6,750 nt of DNA from Chloroflexota bacterium (GTDB lineage: Bacteria; Chloroflexota; Limnocylindria; Limnocylindrales; CSP1-4). The position numbers and the translations under genes are program-made. Numbering within the stretch: position 1 is the first letter of the stretch; each line of letters opens with the position of its first letter. Of the stretch, positions 1 through 5,270 are shown piece after piece. Location: assembly GCA_021789355.1 (NCBI GenBank), contig JAJYJR010000326.1, positions 1-6,750 on the forward strand, written 5' to 3'. The notes under the pieces were generated by a model. The model worked only from the letters and a program-made list of their open reading frames with translations. It was not told the origin of the DNA and searched no databases.

Positions 1-262
1 CCGCAGTCCGGCTCGCGTCAGGCACTTGCCCCGAGGGCTCAGGTCGTCCGGTCGCCGGCGCCCGATCCCTCCTCCTCGCCGGTGTACGATCGCCGGCGTG
101 ATGCCCAGTCCCTCCTTCTCGTGGTCCTCCCGCTCCCCGGTTTCGGGCCGCGCGACAGGGCCCGAGGTGGACCCCACGTGGACCCCACGCGGGGGTCCAC
201 GGACGGCCGCTGGTGGCCGTTTCTGGCCACTACAGGACGGGCTCTGAGCACGAACCACGCGT
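1..262. other. Intergenic region upstream of tRNA-Leu; no gene seen
   Basis: No convincing coding region is visible. Open frames exist on both strands, but their translations are low-complexity, rich in Arg, Pro and Gly, and the long minus-strand frame reads through the tRNA gene. The stretch holds a tandem 11-base repeat with a perfect hairpin (listed separately). It also holds a second short inverted repeat, GTGGCC at 213-218 with GGCCAC at 225-230, which is not followed by a T-run. I see no clear -35/-10 pair for the tRNA. Confidence 0.55.
167..200. repeat. Tandem 11-base direct repeat plus perfect hairpin
   Basis: GTGGACCCCAC occurs twice back to back at 167-177 and 178-188. The second copy pairs with a downstream arm: GTGGACCCC at 178-186 is the exact reverse complement of GGGGTCCAC at 192-200, with a 5-base loop. 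The 11-base period is about one helical turn, as expected of protein-binding repeats. No T-run follows, so a simple intrinsic terminator is unlikely. The function is unknown. Arm-type recombinase sites or a regulator site are possible. Confidence 0.6.
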
Positions 263-349
263 GCCGAAGTGGCGGAACAGGCAGACGCGACGGTCTCAAA
301 AACCGTTGAGGGCAACCTCGTCCGGGTTCAACTCCCGGCTTCGGCACCA
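263..349 (+). tRNA. tRNA-Leu (anticodon CAA), CCA end encoded
   Basis: A complete cloverleaf can be folded by eye. The acceptor stem GCCGAAG (263-269) pairs with CTTCGGC (339-345), followed by discriminator A346 and an encoded CCA (347-349). The anticodon stem ACGGT/ACCGT encloses the loop CTCAAAA (295-301), which gives anticodon CAA at 297-299 and reads the Leu codon UUG. A long variable arm (GAGG, GCAA loop, CCTC) marks a class II tRNA, as expected for Leu. The T arm CCGGG-TTCAACT-CCCGG sits at 322-338. The gene is intact even though an integrase gene lies just downstream, as expected when an integrating element restores the tRNA 3' end. Confidence 0.97.
322..349 (+). other. Candidate attachment site (att) in the tRNA-Leu 3' end
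   Basis: Tyrosine integrases carried by genomic islands commonly recombine within the T arm and 3' end of tRNA genes. Here an integrase reads away from the tRNA and starts about 170 bases beyond its 3' end, which makes the T-arm/acceptor segment the likely attL core. This is inferred from position only. I could not find by eye a second copy of this segment elsewhere in the window, so the exact core and the opposite boundary are undetermined. Confidence 0.5.
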
Positions 350-410
350 ACATTTCACGCATGAATTGTACCGTTGACGCCGCCGGGCAGGCCGACCGGC
401 GGGCGATCAT

Positions 411-429
411 GGTAGCAACGCGGTAGCAA
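411..429 (+). repeat. Paired GGTAGCAA direct repeats, candidate arm-type integrase sites
   Basis: The octamer GGTAGCAA is present at 411-418 and again at 422-429, an 11-base period. The pair lies between the tRNA att candidate and the integrase gene. In lambda-like recombination systems the N-terminal domain of the integrase binds short repeated arm sites placed next to the core, so position and spacing fit that role. Binding is inferred. The repeats also overlap the area where a -35 element for the TACAAT box would lie, so integrase could repress its own promoter. Confidence 0.45.
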
Positions 430-435
430 GTGGCG

Positions 436-441
436 TACAAT
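436..441 (+). promoter_or_regulatory. Possible -10 box (TACAAT) for the integrase transcript
   Basis: TACAAT differs from the sigma-70 type consensus TATAAT at one position and is conspicuous in a GC-rich context. No good -35 hexamer sits 16-18 bases upstream; that stretch is occupied by the GGTAGCAA repeats. The evidence is therefore one hexamer in the right place. Confidence 0.3.
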
Positions 442-452
442 CGCGCACAGAA

Positions 453-484
453 GACGGCCCCCGGGGCTTGATCCGGAGGCCGTC
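453..484 (+). other. GC-rich hairpin in the integrase leader
   Basis: GACGGCC (453-459) pairs exactly with GGCCGTC (478-484). After one C/A mismatch the pairing continues with CCGG at 461-464 against CCGG at 473-476, plus a G/T wobble, which leaves a 6-base loop. The upstream candidate start codon TTG at 468-470 lies in this loop. No T-run follows. It could be an attenuator, a transcript-stabilising stem or a protein-binding inverted repeat. The sequence does not decide among these. Confidence 0.5.
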
Positions 485-518
485 AGGGTCGCGATCCTGC
501 TACGGAGGAACGCCACCG

Positions 519-1733
519 TTGGCAACGTCTAGCGCCCGCCGCGAGCGCCGCCGCTCCCCCGGCGAGGGTTCCGTCTACAAGGTCGACGGGCGCTGGCGCG
601 CGGCGCTGAGCTGGACGGAGGCCGACGGCACGCGCCGGCGGCGCGTCGTCTCGGGGCGGACGCAGGCTGAGGCGCGCGACCGGCTCGACACACTGCGCCG
701 CGAGCTCGCCCTTGGTGCCCCGATGCCCGCCAAGGGCCGCGCGCTCACCGTCGGCGAGTACATCTCCGAGTGGATCGCGCGCAACCGCGCCCGGGTGCGC
801 CCCGCCACGTGGCTCGTCCGCGAGCAGCACGTGCGCTTGTGGCTGGTCCCCGCGCTGGGCCGGATCGCGCTCGCACGGCTCTCTCCCGCTGACGTCGAGC
901 GCGCCCTCGCCGCGTTCCTGCAGGACGGCCGGCCGCACCCCGAGGCCGGCCCGGAGGGCCGCGGCCGGCGGCGCAGCGTCTCGCCGCTCACCGTGCGGCA
1001 CGTCCGGGCCACGTTGCGCATGGCCCTATCCGACGCGGAGCGCGACGGCCTCGTCTCGCGCAACGCCGCAGGCCGCGCGCGCCCCCCGCGGGTGCCCTAC
1101 GCGCCAATCGCCTACCTGACGGCGATGCAGGTGCGGCAGCTGCTCGACGCCACCCGCGACGCCGAGCACGGCCCGCTGTACGCGCTGCTCGTGGGCTCCG
1201 GCCTGCGCCTTGGCGAGGCGCTCGGGCTAGCGTGGGGAGACGTCGATCAAGAGGCTGGCGCGCTCCGGGTCCGGCGGAGCATGGCCCTACAGGCCGATGG
1301 GAGCTATGCGGTGGGGGCGCCGAAGACGGCCAAGTCCCGGCGCACGATCCCGGTCACCGCTGTCGCCCGAGAGGCGCTGCGCCTCCAGCGAGTCCGGCAG
1401 GCTGCGCAGCGGCTGGCTGCGGGCACGGCGTGGCAGGATCGCGAGGGGCTCGTCTTCACCGACGCCGTCGGGCACGGGCTGAGGCCGCGGGATATCTCGT
1501 ACGCCTTCGCGCGCGACGTACGAGCGGCCGGGCTGCCTAAGGTCCGCCTGCACTGGCTCAGGCACACGTACGCCACGCTGGCACTCGGGCAAGGAGTCGG
1601 GCTCGCTACGGTCGCGGAGCTGCTTGGTCACAGCGGCGTCAGCATCACTGCGCTTCACTACGCGGCGGTCGTGCCGGAGCTGAAGCGCGACGCCGCGGCC
1701 GCCATCGACCGGGCACTGGCCGGTGCCGGTTGA
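519..1733 (+). CDS. int: Tyrosine recombinase / phage-type site-specific integrase
   Basis: This integrase is expected to insert and, with an excisionase, remove the element at the tRNA-Leu 3' end. All catalytic residues of a tyrosine recombinase are visible in the 404-residue product: R230 in GLRLGEA, K269 in PKTAKSRRT, H345 and R348 in HWLRHTY, H371 in LLGHSG, and the nucleophile Y381 in LHYAAV. The N-terminus has GEGSVYKVDGRW, typical of the small arm-binding domain of these enzymes, followed by a SAM-like core-binding domain at about residues 77-185. I chose TTG 519 because GGAGGA at 504-509 lies 9 bases upstream. An upstream in-frame TTG at 468 would add 17 atypical residues and lies in a hairpin loop. 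Length is normal and there is no sign of decay. It probably heads the downstream operon. Family assignment is very secure; specificity for this tRNA is inferred from position. Confidence 0.96.
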   Translation: MATSSARRERRRSPGEGSVYKVDGRWRAALSWTEADGTRRRRVVSGRTQAEARDRLDTLRRELALGAPMPAKGRALTVGEYISEWIARNRARVRPATWLVREQHVRLWLVPALGRIALARLSPADVERALAAFLQDGRPHPEAGPEGRGRRRSVSPLTVRHVRATLRMALSDAERDGLVSRNAAGRARPPRVPYAPIAYLTAMQVRQLLDATRDAEHGPLYALLVGSGLRLGEALGLAWGDVDQEAGALRVRRSMALQADGSYAVGAPKTAKSRRTIPVTAVAREALRLQRVRQAAQRLAAGTAWQDREGLVFTDAVGHGLRPRDISYAFARDVRAAGLPKVRLHWLRHTYATLALGQGVGLATVAELLGHSGVSITALHYAAVVPELKRDAAAAIDRALAGAG

Positions 1734-2578
1734 CGGACGCCGACATGAGGCAATCCGATCCCGCGCCGCTCGCTCCCGACGAGCAGATCTCGGACACGTT
1801 CCCTCTTTCTCGCTGGGCGAAACTGGCGGAGCTTCTTCGCTGGGCGGAACTGGCGGAGTTCCTTGCCGGTCTCGACGCGGCGTACGGGCGGGCGGCCGAC
1901 CTCGCGCAACAGAGCGGCACACGACTACCTGACGACGCCGCAGGAAGCGGATGGGGCGGCTTTCCCCTGCCGAAGGGCATCCGATGGGACACCTACTCGG
2001 TGGAACTCATCGAGAGAAGGGCACACCCGGAGGACTCGGCGTTCGGCGGCTCATGGAGTTTCGAAGGTGGCGAACCCGACGACCAGATCATGGAGGACAA
2101 CCCGGACGGTTCCCTGCGGAAGTTGTCGCCGTCGGGCCGGGTCGCGTGGCAACACGTCCGCACCGTCATCCGCCACCCGGACGCCATTGCTGTTCTGCAG
2201 TGGGAATGGGTACGGGGAACTCCGATCGGCCGCATCTCCATCGTGGGTCTCGAAACGGACCCCGACCCCGATCTCTCGTGTCGGCTGCTCACGAAGGCCA
2301 TCCCCCTCCTGCGCGACTACGAGTGGCAGGGCCAGCGCAAGAGTGGCCGCCCGCCCCTGACCGATGACGCCGTGCGCCGCGACCTCGAGGATGCGCTGGG
2401 ACGCTGCAGGAAGCGGGGCGTCGAACGTCCGTCCCTTTCCCAACTTGCGGACGCGCACGACAACCCCGGGTCCGACACAGGCGCGCTCTCGGAGCGCGCA
2501 CTTCGGGACCGCATGCGAGATCACCCGCAACCATTCCGCGAATTGACGCCGTGGATCCGAACCCGTCCGAGGCAGTAG
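1730..2578 (+). CDS. Hypothetical protein, possible C-terminal HTH
   Basis: I do not recognise this 282-residue family. The product looks soluble, with no signal peptide or membrane segment. The TTG start at 1730 overlaps the integrase stop in a TTGA arrangement; ATG 1745, five codons in, is the alternative start and has no better ribosome binding site. Residues 28-45 are a near-exact duplication, RWAKLAELL followed by RWAELAEFL, in a probable amphipathic helix. The middle is rich in Trp and acidic residues (FEGGEPDDQIMEDNPDG, then VAVLQWEW-like strands). From about residue 206, GRPPLTDDAVRRDLEDAL leads into a segment (SLSQLAD ... LSERALRDRM) that resembles a degenerate helix-turn-helix. A DNA-binding accessory or regulatory role for the element is plausible but is inference. 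Position directly behind int suggests co-expression. Confidence 0.75.
   Translation: MTDADMRQSDPAPLAPDEQISDTFPLSRWAKLAELLRWAELAEFLAGLDAAYGRAADLAQQSGTRLPDDAAGSGWGGFPLPKGIRWDTYSVELIERRAHPEDSAFGGSWSFEGGEPDDQIMEDNPDGSLRKLSPSGRVAWQHVRTVIRHPDAIAVLQWEWVRGTPIGRISIVGLETDPDPDLSCRLLTKAIPLLRDYEWQGQRKSGRPPLTDDAVRRDLEDALGRCRKRGVERPSLSQLADAHDNPGSDTGALSERALRDRMRDHPQPFRELTPWIRTRPRQ
1811..1864 (+). repeat. 27-base tandem duplication within the 282-residue gene
   Basis: Unit 1 (1811-1837) and unit 2 (1838-1864) match at 24 of 27 bases, in register with codons. They encode RWAKLAELL and RWAELAEFL. The few differences suggest a fairly recent in-frame slippage or duplication that lengthened a helix by nine residues. 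Confidence 0.85.
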
Positions 2579-2617
2579 CCGGACGCTCCAATTCGCCACC
2601 TGTTTTCCGCAAGATGC

Positions 2618-2636
2618 GTCGGCAACGATTACCGAC
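2618..2636. promoter_or_regulatory. 19-base near-palindrome, candidate operator of the RHH-type gene
   Basis: GTCGGCAACGATTACCGAC reads as an inverted repeat about G2627. Outer arms GTCGG/CCGAC are perfect and an inner AA/TT pair also matches, giving 14 of 18 symmetric positions. It abuts the ATG at 2637, and no Shine-Dalgarno sequence is visible before that start. RHH proteins bind short inverted or direct repeats and often repress their own genes, so autoregulation is a reasonable inference. As RNA the arms could also form a stem next to the start codon. Confidence 0.5.
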
Positions 2637-2846
2637 ATGCGCAAGGTCCCGGTGCCTATCCCCGACGACACGTTCTCTCGCCTGAGTGACCTCGCACGCG
2701 CGGAGCGCCGCACGGCCGCCGCACAGGCGCTCTTCCTGATCGAACGCGGGCTCCGCAGCCGACGGACGAGCCCCATCCAGATTGAGACGCCGTCGGCGAC
2801 CACCGATGGCTTGCGGGATGGCGGTGCCGGACGGGTCCACTCATGA
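2637..2846 (+). CDS. Small ribbon-helix-helix-like DNA-binding protein
   Basis: The 69-residue product has the pattern of a CopG/Arc-type fold. A short strand (RKVPVPIP, residues 2-9) is followed by helix A (DDTFSRLSDLARAERR) and helix B (TAAAQALFLIERGLR), ending near residue 40. The tail (residues 41-69) is probably unstructured. RHH proteins dimerise and insert the paired N-terminal strands into the DNA major groove, usually as repressors. Here it could control the downstream excisionase and replication genes or its own promoter; the near-palindrome at its start supports this. The stop overlaps the next gene's start as ATGA. A role as the antitoxin of a toxin pair is less likely because no toxin-like partner is adjacent. 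The start is uncertain because no ribosome binding site is seen. Confidence 0.65.
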   Translation: MRKVPVPIPDDTFSRLSDLARAERRTAAAQALFLIERGLRSRRTSPIQIETPSATTDGLRDGGAGRVHS

Positions 2847-3145
2847 TGGCCGGTCGGCTCGATGCGGCCTTGGCCGAACTCGCGGCTGCGCTCCGCGAGG
2901 AGATCGCCCGAGCGGCCACACCAGTACCCGCCGCTCCCGACCCGCTCGTCAGCATCGCGGACGCCACCGCCATCATCGGAGTGAGCCGAACAACCATTGC
3001 AGCAGCGCTGGCCGATGGCACTCTTCGGTCGGTGAAGGTCGGTCGGAGGCGCCTTATCCCCGCGGCCGCCCTCAACGACTTCATCAGTCAGTCGGCAGAT
3101 GGGCACGGCCCCGCGGCCGCGGCAGGCCGGAGTGGGCGGCGATGA
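2843..3145 (+). CDS. Excisionase-like helix-turn-helix protein (MerR/HTH_17 type)
   Basis: This 100-residue protein has a helical N-terminus (residues 5-24) and then a winged-helix domain of the excisionase/HTH_17 type. LVSIADATAIIGVSRTTIAA (residues 35-54) is the helix-turn-helix, LADGTLRSVKVGRRRLIP (56-73) the wing, and AALNDFI the closing helix. Such proteins act as recombination directionality factors for tyrosine integrases or as small regulators. With an intact integrase nearby, an Xis role is likely but inferred. The start is ATG 2843 in an ATGA overlap with the RHH-type gene; ATG 2846 is a one-codon alternative. The C-terminal 20 residues are Gly/Ala/Arg-rich and probably disordered. 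Its own stop overlaps the next gene's start. Confidence 0.82.
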   Translation: MMAGRLDAALAELAAALREEIARAATPVPAAPDPLVSIADATAIIGVSRTTIAAALADGTLRSVKVGRRRLIPAAALNDFISQSADGHGPAAAAGRSGRR

Positions 3146-4536
3146 GCGGCGATAGGGCGGCAGGCGCACGCCTCGGTGCCCACGTCAACCTCCCGATCGA
3201 CATTGACGAGGCCGAGCGTTGGACGGCCCTTGGTGACGACGGCATCGCCTTCTTCGTACGTACCCTCGCGTTCTCGGCCCGGAACTTGACGAACGGCGTC
3301 ATCTCCCAGCGCGCGTTCAAGATCCTCACCGTCCACCTGAAGCCGCGACATGCTGCTCAGGTTGTCGAGCGGCTGGTGCAGGGCGGCTTCTGGGAGCTGA
3401 CACCCAATGGCTGGCGAGTCGTCGACTGGGAGCAGTACGCCCTGACGGCGGCCGAGGTGGAGGCCCGGCGCGCCACGAACGCGGCGAACGCCGTCGCCGG
3501 AGGCGTCGCACGAGCAACGACTGCCCCCCGTGATGCTCGCGGCCGAATGATCGCGGCGGTCCAGCCGGAAGCCCAGCCGGGTCGGCTGGACGGCCACCAG
3601 CCGGAAGTCCAGCAGGAGTCCAGCCCCAATACCGTTGCCCTTACCGATGCCGATGCCGTGGGGTTGTGGGAGACAGCGTCTCCCGCAGAGCTGAAGTCGT
3701 CTCTCATTACCTCCGGTGTCGCCACCCACCACGTCGTGCCGCCAGCGACAGGCCCCCTTGGTGAGTTGCCGATCGATGGCGACGACGATGACGGCATCAG
3801 TTCGGCGGGGGCCGCTGGCCACCCGCCACCCCCGGTATCCACATCGGTATCGCACCATGACGACCACGAACGAGTGCGGGGCATCCGGGTCGGACGGCGC
3901 GGGAAGCGGTACGACCCCAGCTGGTCCCCCGCGTCCGAGCCGTACCACGCAGCGTGGCGGCTGCCGGAGAAGGCGGCGTTTCGCGCGGCGTGGATGGCCC
4001 GGGGATTCCAGCGCCCGCCTACGGAGCGCCAGTGGGCGCTGCTCGACGGGCTCAACCGGGCGGTACCCGACGTGCTGGCGGGTCTCGTGGCGGAGGCGCC
4101 GCCGGGCGTGCAGTCGAACGAGGTGGTCAGGCACATCTTGCGTCGGATCAACGCGGACCCCGCGCTGCGGGTGCACATGGCCGGTGCGCGGCATGACGCG
4201 CCGGACAGGCCGGGCACAGGCCACGACCCGGGACCGCGTCACGGCGCGCCAGCGCGGGAACCAGCGCCCGTGCGGGAGGCTGCCCCGTGGGTCGCAGCCA
4301 ATTGGAACGACGAATTGGGCGGCGAGTTTCCGGGTGATGAGCCTGACGATGGGCTCGACGGCGCGTTCACCGAAGTCGGAGACCGGAGCAACAGCGGCGC
4401 CTTCCAGTCGGGGACCGTCGCCACCACGAGGGTCGCGTGCCGCGACTTCCGGGCGCATCAGCTCGCACACCGGTGGTCAGAAGAAACTCAGCAGTTCGTG
4501 TGCGACAAGTGCACCCCCGCAGGACGGCCATCATGA
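3142..4536 (+). CDS. Putative replication initiator / replisome-organiser-like protein
   Basis: The 464-residue product begins with a block at residues 25-110 (ERWTALGDDGIAFFVRTLAF, then NLTNGVIS and GGFWELTPNGWRVVDWEQY). It resembles the N-terminal winged-helix domain of phage replisome-organiser and replication-initiator proteins, in which a tryptophan-rich wing ends in 'W-x-V-x-D-W'. A low-complexity linker follows (about 120-250) with an iterated Gln-Pro segment, then a helical domain (about 257-345) and an acidic disordered stretch. The C-terminus carries a possible zinc site (C433, H439, H443, C454, C457). I chose ATG 3142 because it overlaps the previous stop as ATGA and has GGAG at 3129-3132, 9 bases upstream. 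The open frame extends 120 codons further upstream, but that part only shadows the two preceding genes. It probably starts or regulates element replication. The function is inferred from fold pattern and context, with no helicase or primase motif seen. Confidence 0.65.
   Translation: MSGDRAAGARLGAHVNLPIDIDEAERWTALGDDGIAFFVRTLAFSARNLTNGVISQRAFKILTVHLKPRHAAQVVERLVQGGFWELTPNGWRVVDWEQYALTAAEVEARRATNAANAVAGGVARATTAPRDARGRMIAAVQPEAQPGRLDGHQPEVQQESSPNTVALTDADAVGLWETASPAELKSSLITSGVATHHVVPPATGPLGELPIDGDDDDGISSAGAAGHPPPPVSTSVSHHDDHERVRGIRVGRRGKRYDPSWSPASEPYHAAWRLPEKAAFRAAWMARGFQRPPTERQWALLDGLNRAVPDVLAGLVAEAPPGVQSNEVVRHILRRINADPALRVHMAGARHDAPDRPGTGHDPGPRHGAPAREPAPVREAAPWVAANWNDELGGEFPGDEPDDGLDGAFTEVGDRSNSGAFQSGTVATTRVACRDFRAHQLAHRWSEETQQFVCDKCTPAGRPS
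3559..3630 (+). repeat. 12-base iterated array with one inverted unit inside the replication-type gene
   Basis: Units begin at 3559 (GTCCAGCCGGAA), 3571, 3583, 3595 and 3607, with a sixth GTCCAGCC at 3618. The unit at 3583 holds the reverse complement (CGGCTGGAC), so 3559-3567 and 3583-3591 form a perfect 9-base inverted repeat. Other units match the first at 9 or 10 of 12 positions. In protein the array reads QPEA, QPGR, LDGH, QPEV, QQES. It may be an origin-like iteron cluster, as in the lambda O gene, or only a repetitive protein linker. Confidence 0.6.
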
Positions 4537-4772
4537 GCGTGACCCCGCCCGGCGAGGAGGCGCTCGCGATGTACCGCCGGTCCGGTCGGCGGCACGCTGA
4601 GCGCGCCCGTTCGCAGGACCATGGCGACCACGCGCATCAGGCCGCGTTCGACCTGCTCCGCCGAGCGTTCCGGGCCGAGTGGGACGCTGTGGCGGCCGAA
4701 CACGCCGTCGAGTGCGTCGGCCATCCGGAACCGCTCCGTTCCGGACGCGGCGGGGGGGCTGGCCGTGGCTGA
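4533..4772 (+). CDS. Small hypothetical protein (79 residues)
   Basis: I do not recognise this family. ATG 4533 overlaps the preceding stop as ATGA and is served by AGGA at 4521-4524, 8 bases upstream, so the start is well supported. Residues 8-30 are basic and helical (EEALAMYRRSGRRHAERARS), followed by a His-rich patch (HGDHAHQ, residues 30-36) and a second helix (AAFDLLRRAFRAEWDAVAAEHAVE). No signal peptide or membrane segment is present. The last nine residues are Gly/Arg low complexity encoded around a run of seven G (4752-4758), which raises doubt about the true C-terminus: skipping one G would join this frame to the next gene. Its function is unknown. Co-transcription with the replication-type gene is very likely. 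Confidence 0.65.
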   Translation: MSVTPPGEEALAMYRRSGRRHAERARSQDHGDHAHQAAFDLLRRAFRAEWDAVAAEHAVECVGHPEPLRSGRGGGAGRG

Positions 4773-4902
4773 CAAGCGCGCGGCCGCACAGCGCGGGGGC
4801 CGGGCCCCACGGAAGATCCGCGTCCATGCCGGGGCGGTGAAGGTTCAGTCCTCCGGCCGCCGCAGCGCCCAATCCGCACGAATGGCGCTTCGTGGCAGGT
4901 AA
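4765..4902 (+). CDS. Very small basic hypothetical protein (45 residues)
   Basis: GTG 4765 opens a 45-codon frame that overlaps the previous gene by 8 bases and the next by 11. A G-run at 4752-4758 could act as a weak ribosome binding site 6 bases upstream. The product is strongly basic (KRAAAQRGGRAPRKIRVHAG, then Arg/Ser-rich) and has no recognisable domain. Support comes from position: without it a gap of about 120 bases would break an otherwise gap-free operon. It could instead be the C-terminal part of the preceding gene, separated by a base-count difference in the G-run. Confidence that it is a separate protein is low. Confidence 0.4.
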   Translation: MADKRAAAQRGGRAPRKIRVHAGAVKVQSSGRRSAQSARMALRGR

Positions 4903-5269
4903 CGGCAGGCGAAACGCCGATCCGCTGCTGCTGGCGGCACTTCTCGGCGGTGCCACGCTTGCCGACGCGGCGAAGCGCGCGGGGATGGGAGAGCAGACGG
5001 CACGGCGGCGCCTTCGCGACCCTGAGTTCCGGGCCCAGTTGGACGCCGCCGGGGATGAAGTCGTGGAGGCGGCAGTCCGTGGACTCACGGATGCTACGGG
5101 CGAGGCGGTGGCGGGGCTGCGCGATCTGATGCGCGGCGGTCCCCCGTCGGTCCGGCTCGGCGCCGTCCGCGCGGTCCTCGAGCTCGGCCCCAAGTGGCGC
5201 GTCGAGTACGACGTCGAAACCCGTCTGCGGGCGCTGGAGCGTGCCTTGGCCGCACGGCAGAGTAGTTGA
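4892..5269 (+). CDS. Helix-turn-helix protein, small-terminase-like
   Basis: The 125-residue product starts with a helix-turn-helix of the kind seen in small terminase subunits and related phage proteins. LLLAALLGGATLADAAKRAG (residues 12-31) leads into MGEQTARRRLRDPEFRAQL, where GEQTARRRL is the probable recognition helix. A helical region follows (DEVVEAAVRGLTDATGEAVA), then a segment with a HEAT-like pattern (PPSVRLGAVRAVLELG, residues 84-99), and finally a short leucine-containing coiled-coil-like tail (RLRALERALA). This architecture is common in GC-rich prophages and islands. Small terminases recognise DNA to be packaged, but no large terminase is next to it here, so it may serve as a packaging-redirecting or purely regulatory DNA-binding protein. 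Start GTG 4892 lacks a clear ribosome binding site; overlap with the previous frame suggests coupling. Confidence 0.7.
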   Translation: MAGNGRRNADPLLLAALLGGATLADAAKRAGMGEQTARRRLRDPEFRAQLDAAGDEVVEAAVRGLTDATGEAVAGLRDLMRGGPPSVRLGAVRAVLELGPKWRVEYDVETRLRALERALAARQSS

Positions 5270-5270
5270 C

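Larger units (their letters stand above)
350..518 (+). other. Integrase leader region (non-coding)
   Basis: This is the gap between the tRNA and the integrase start chosen here. It contains two GGTAGCAA direct repeats, a TACAAT box, a strong hairpin and the integrase ribosome binding site, each listed separately. It is the part of the element where integrase arm sites and the integrase promoter are expected. No protein-coding gene is apparent. Confidence 0.6.

Noticed and set aside
243..252. TCTGAGCACG shared with 5540-5549 as possible element ends
   Set aside because: A 10-base match is expected many times by chance in a window of this size, and it lies outside the tRNA segment where integrase would act.
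374..379. TTGACG as a -35 box for int
   Set aside because: No acceptable -10 hexamer lies 16-18 bases downstream, and the TACAAT box is too far away.
39..440. Minus-strand open frame of 133 codons covering the tRNA
   Set aside because: It includes the whole tRNA gene in antisense, and its translation looks random.
2782..3141. An upstream extension of the replication-type gene that would give 584 residues
   Set aside because: The first 120 codons overlap the RHH-like and excisionase-like genes in another frame and are low-complexity Arg/Gly/His-rich. ATG 3142 has a ribosome binding site and an ATGA overlap.
2051..3169. Minus-strand open frame of 372 codons
   Set aside because: It runs antisense through three better supported plus-strand genes and shows no recognisable motif.
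3088..4470. Long minus-strand open frame of 460 codons
   Set aside because: It lies antisense to the replication-type gene, its translation is Arg/Pro/Gly-rich with no domain pattern, and long antisense frames are expected in GC-rich DNA.
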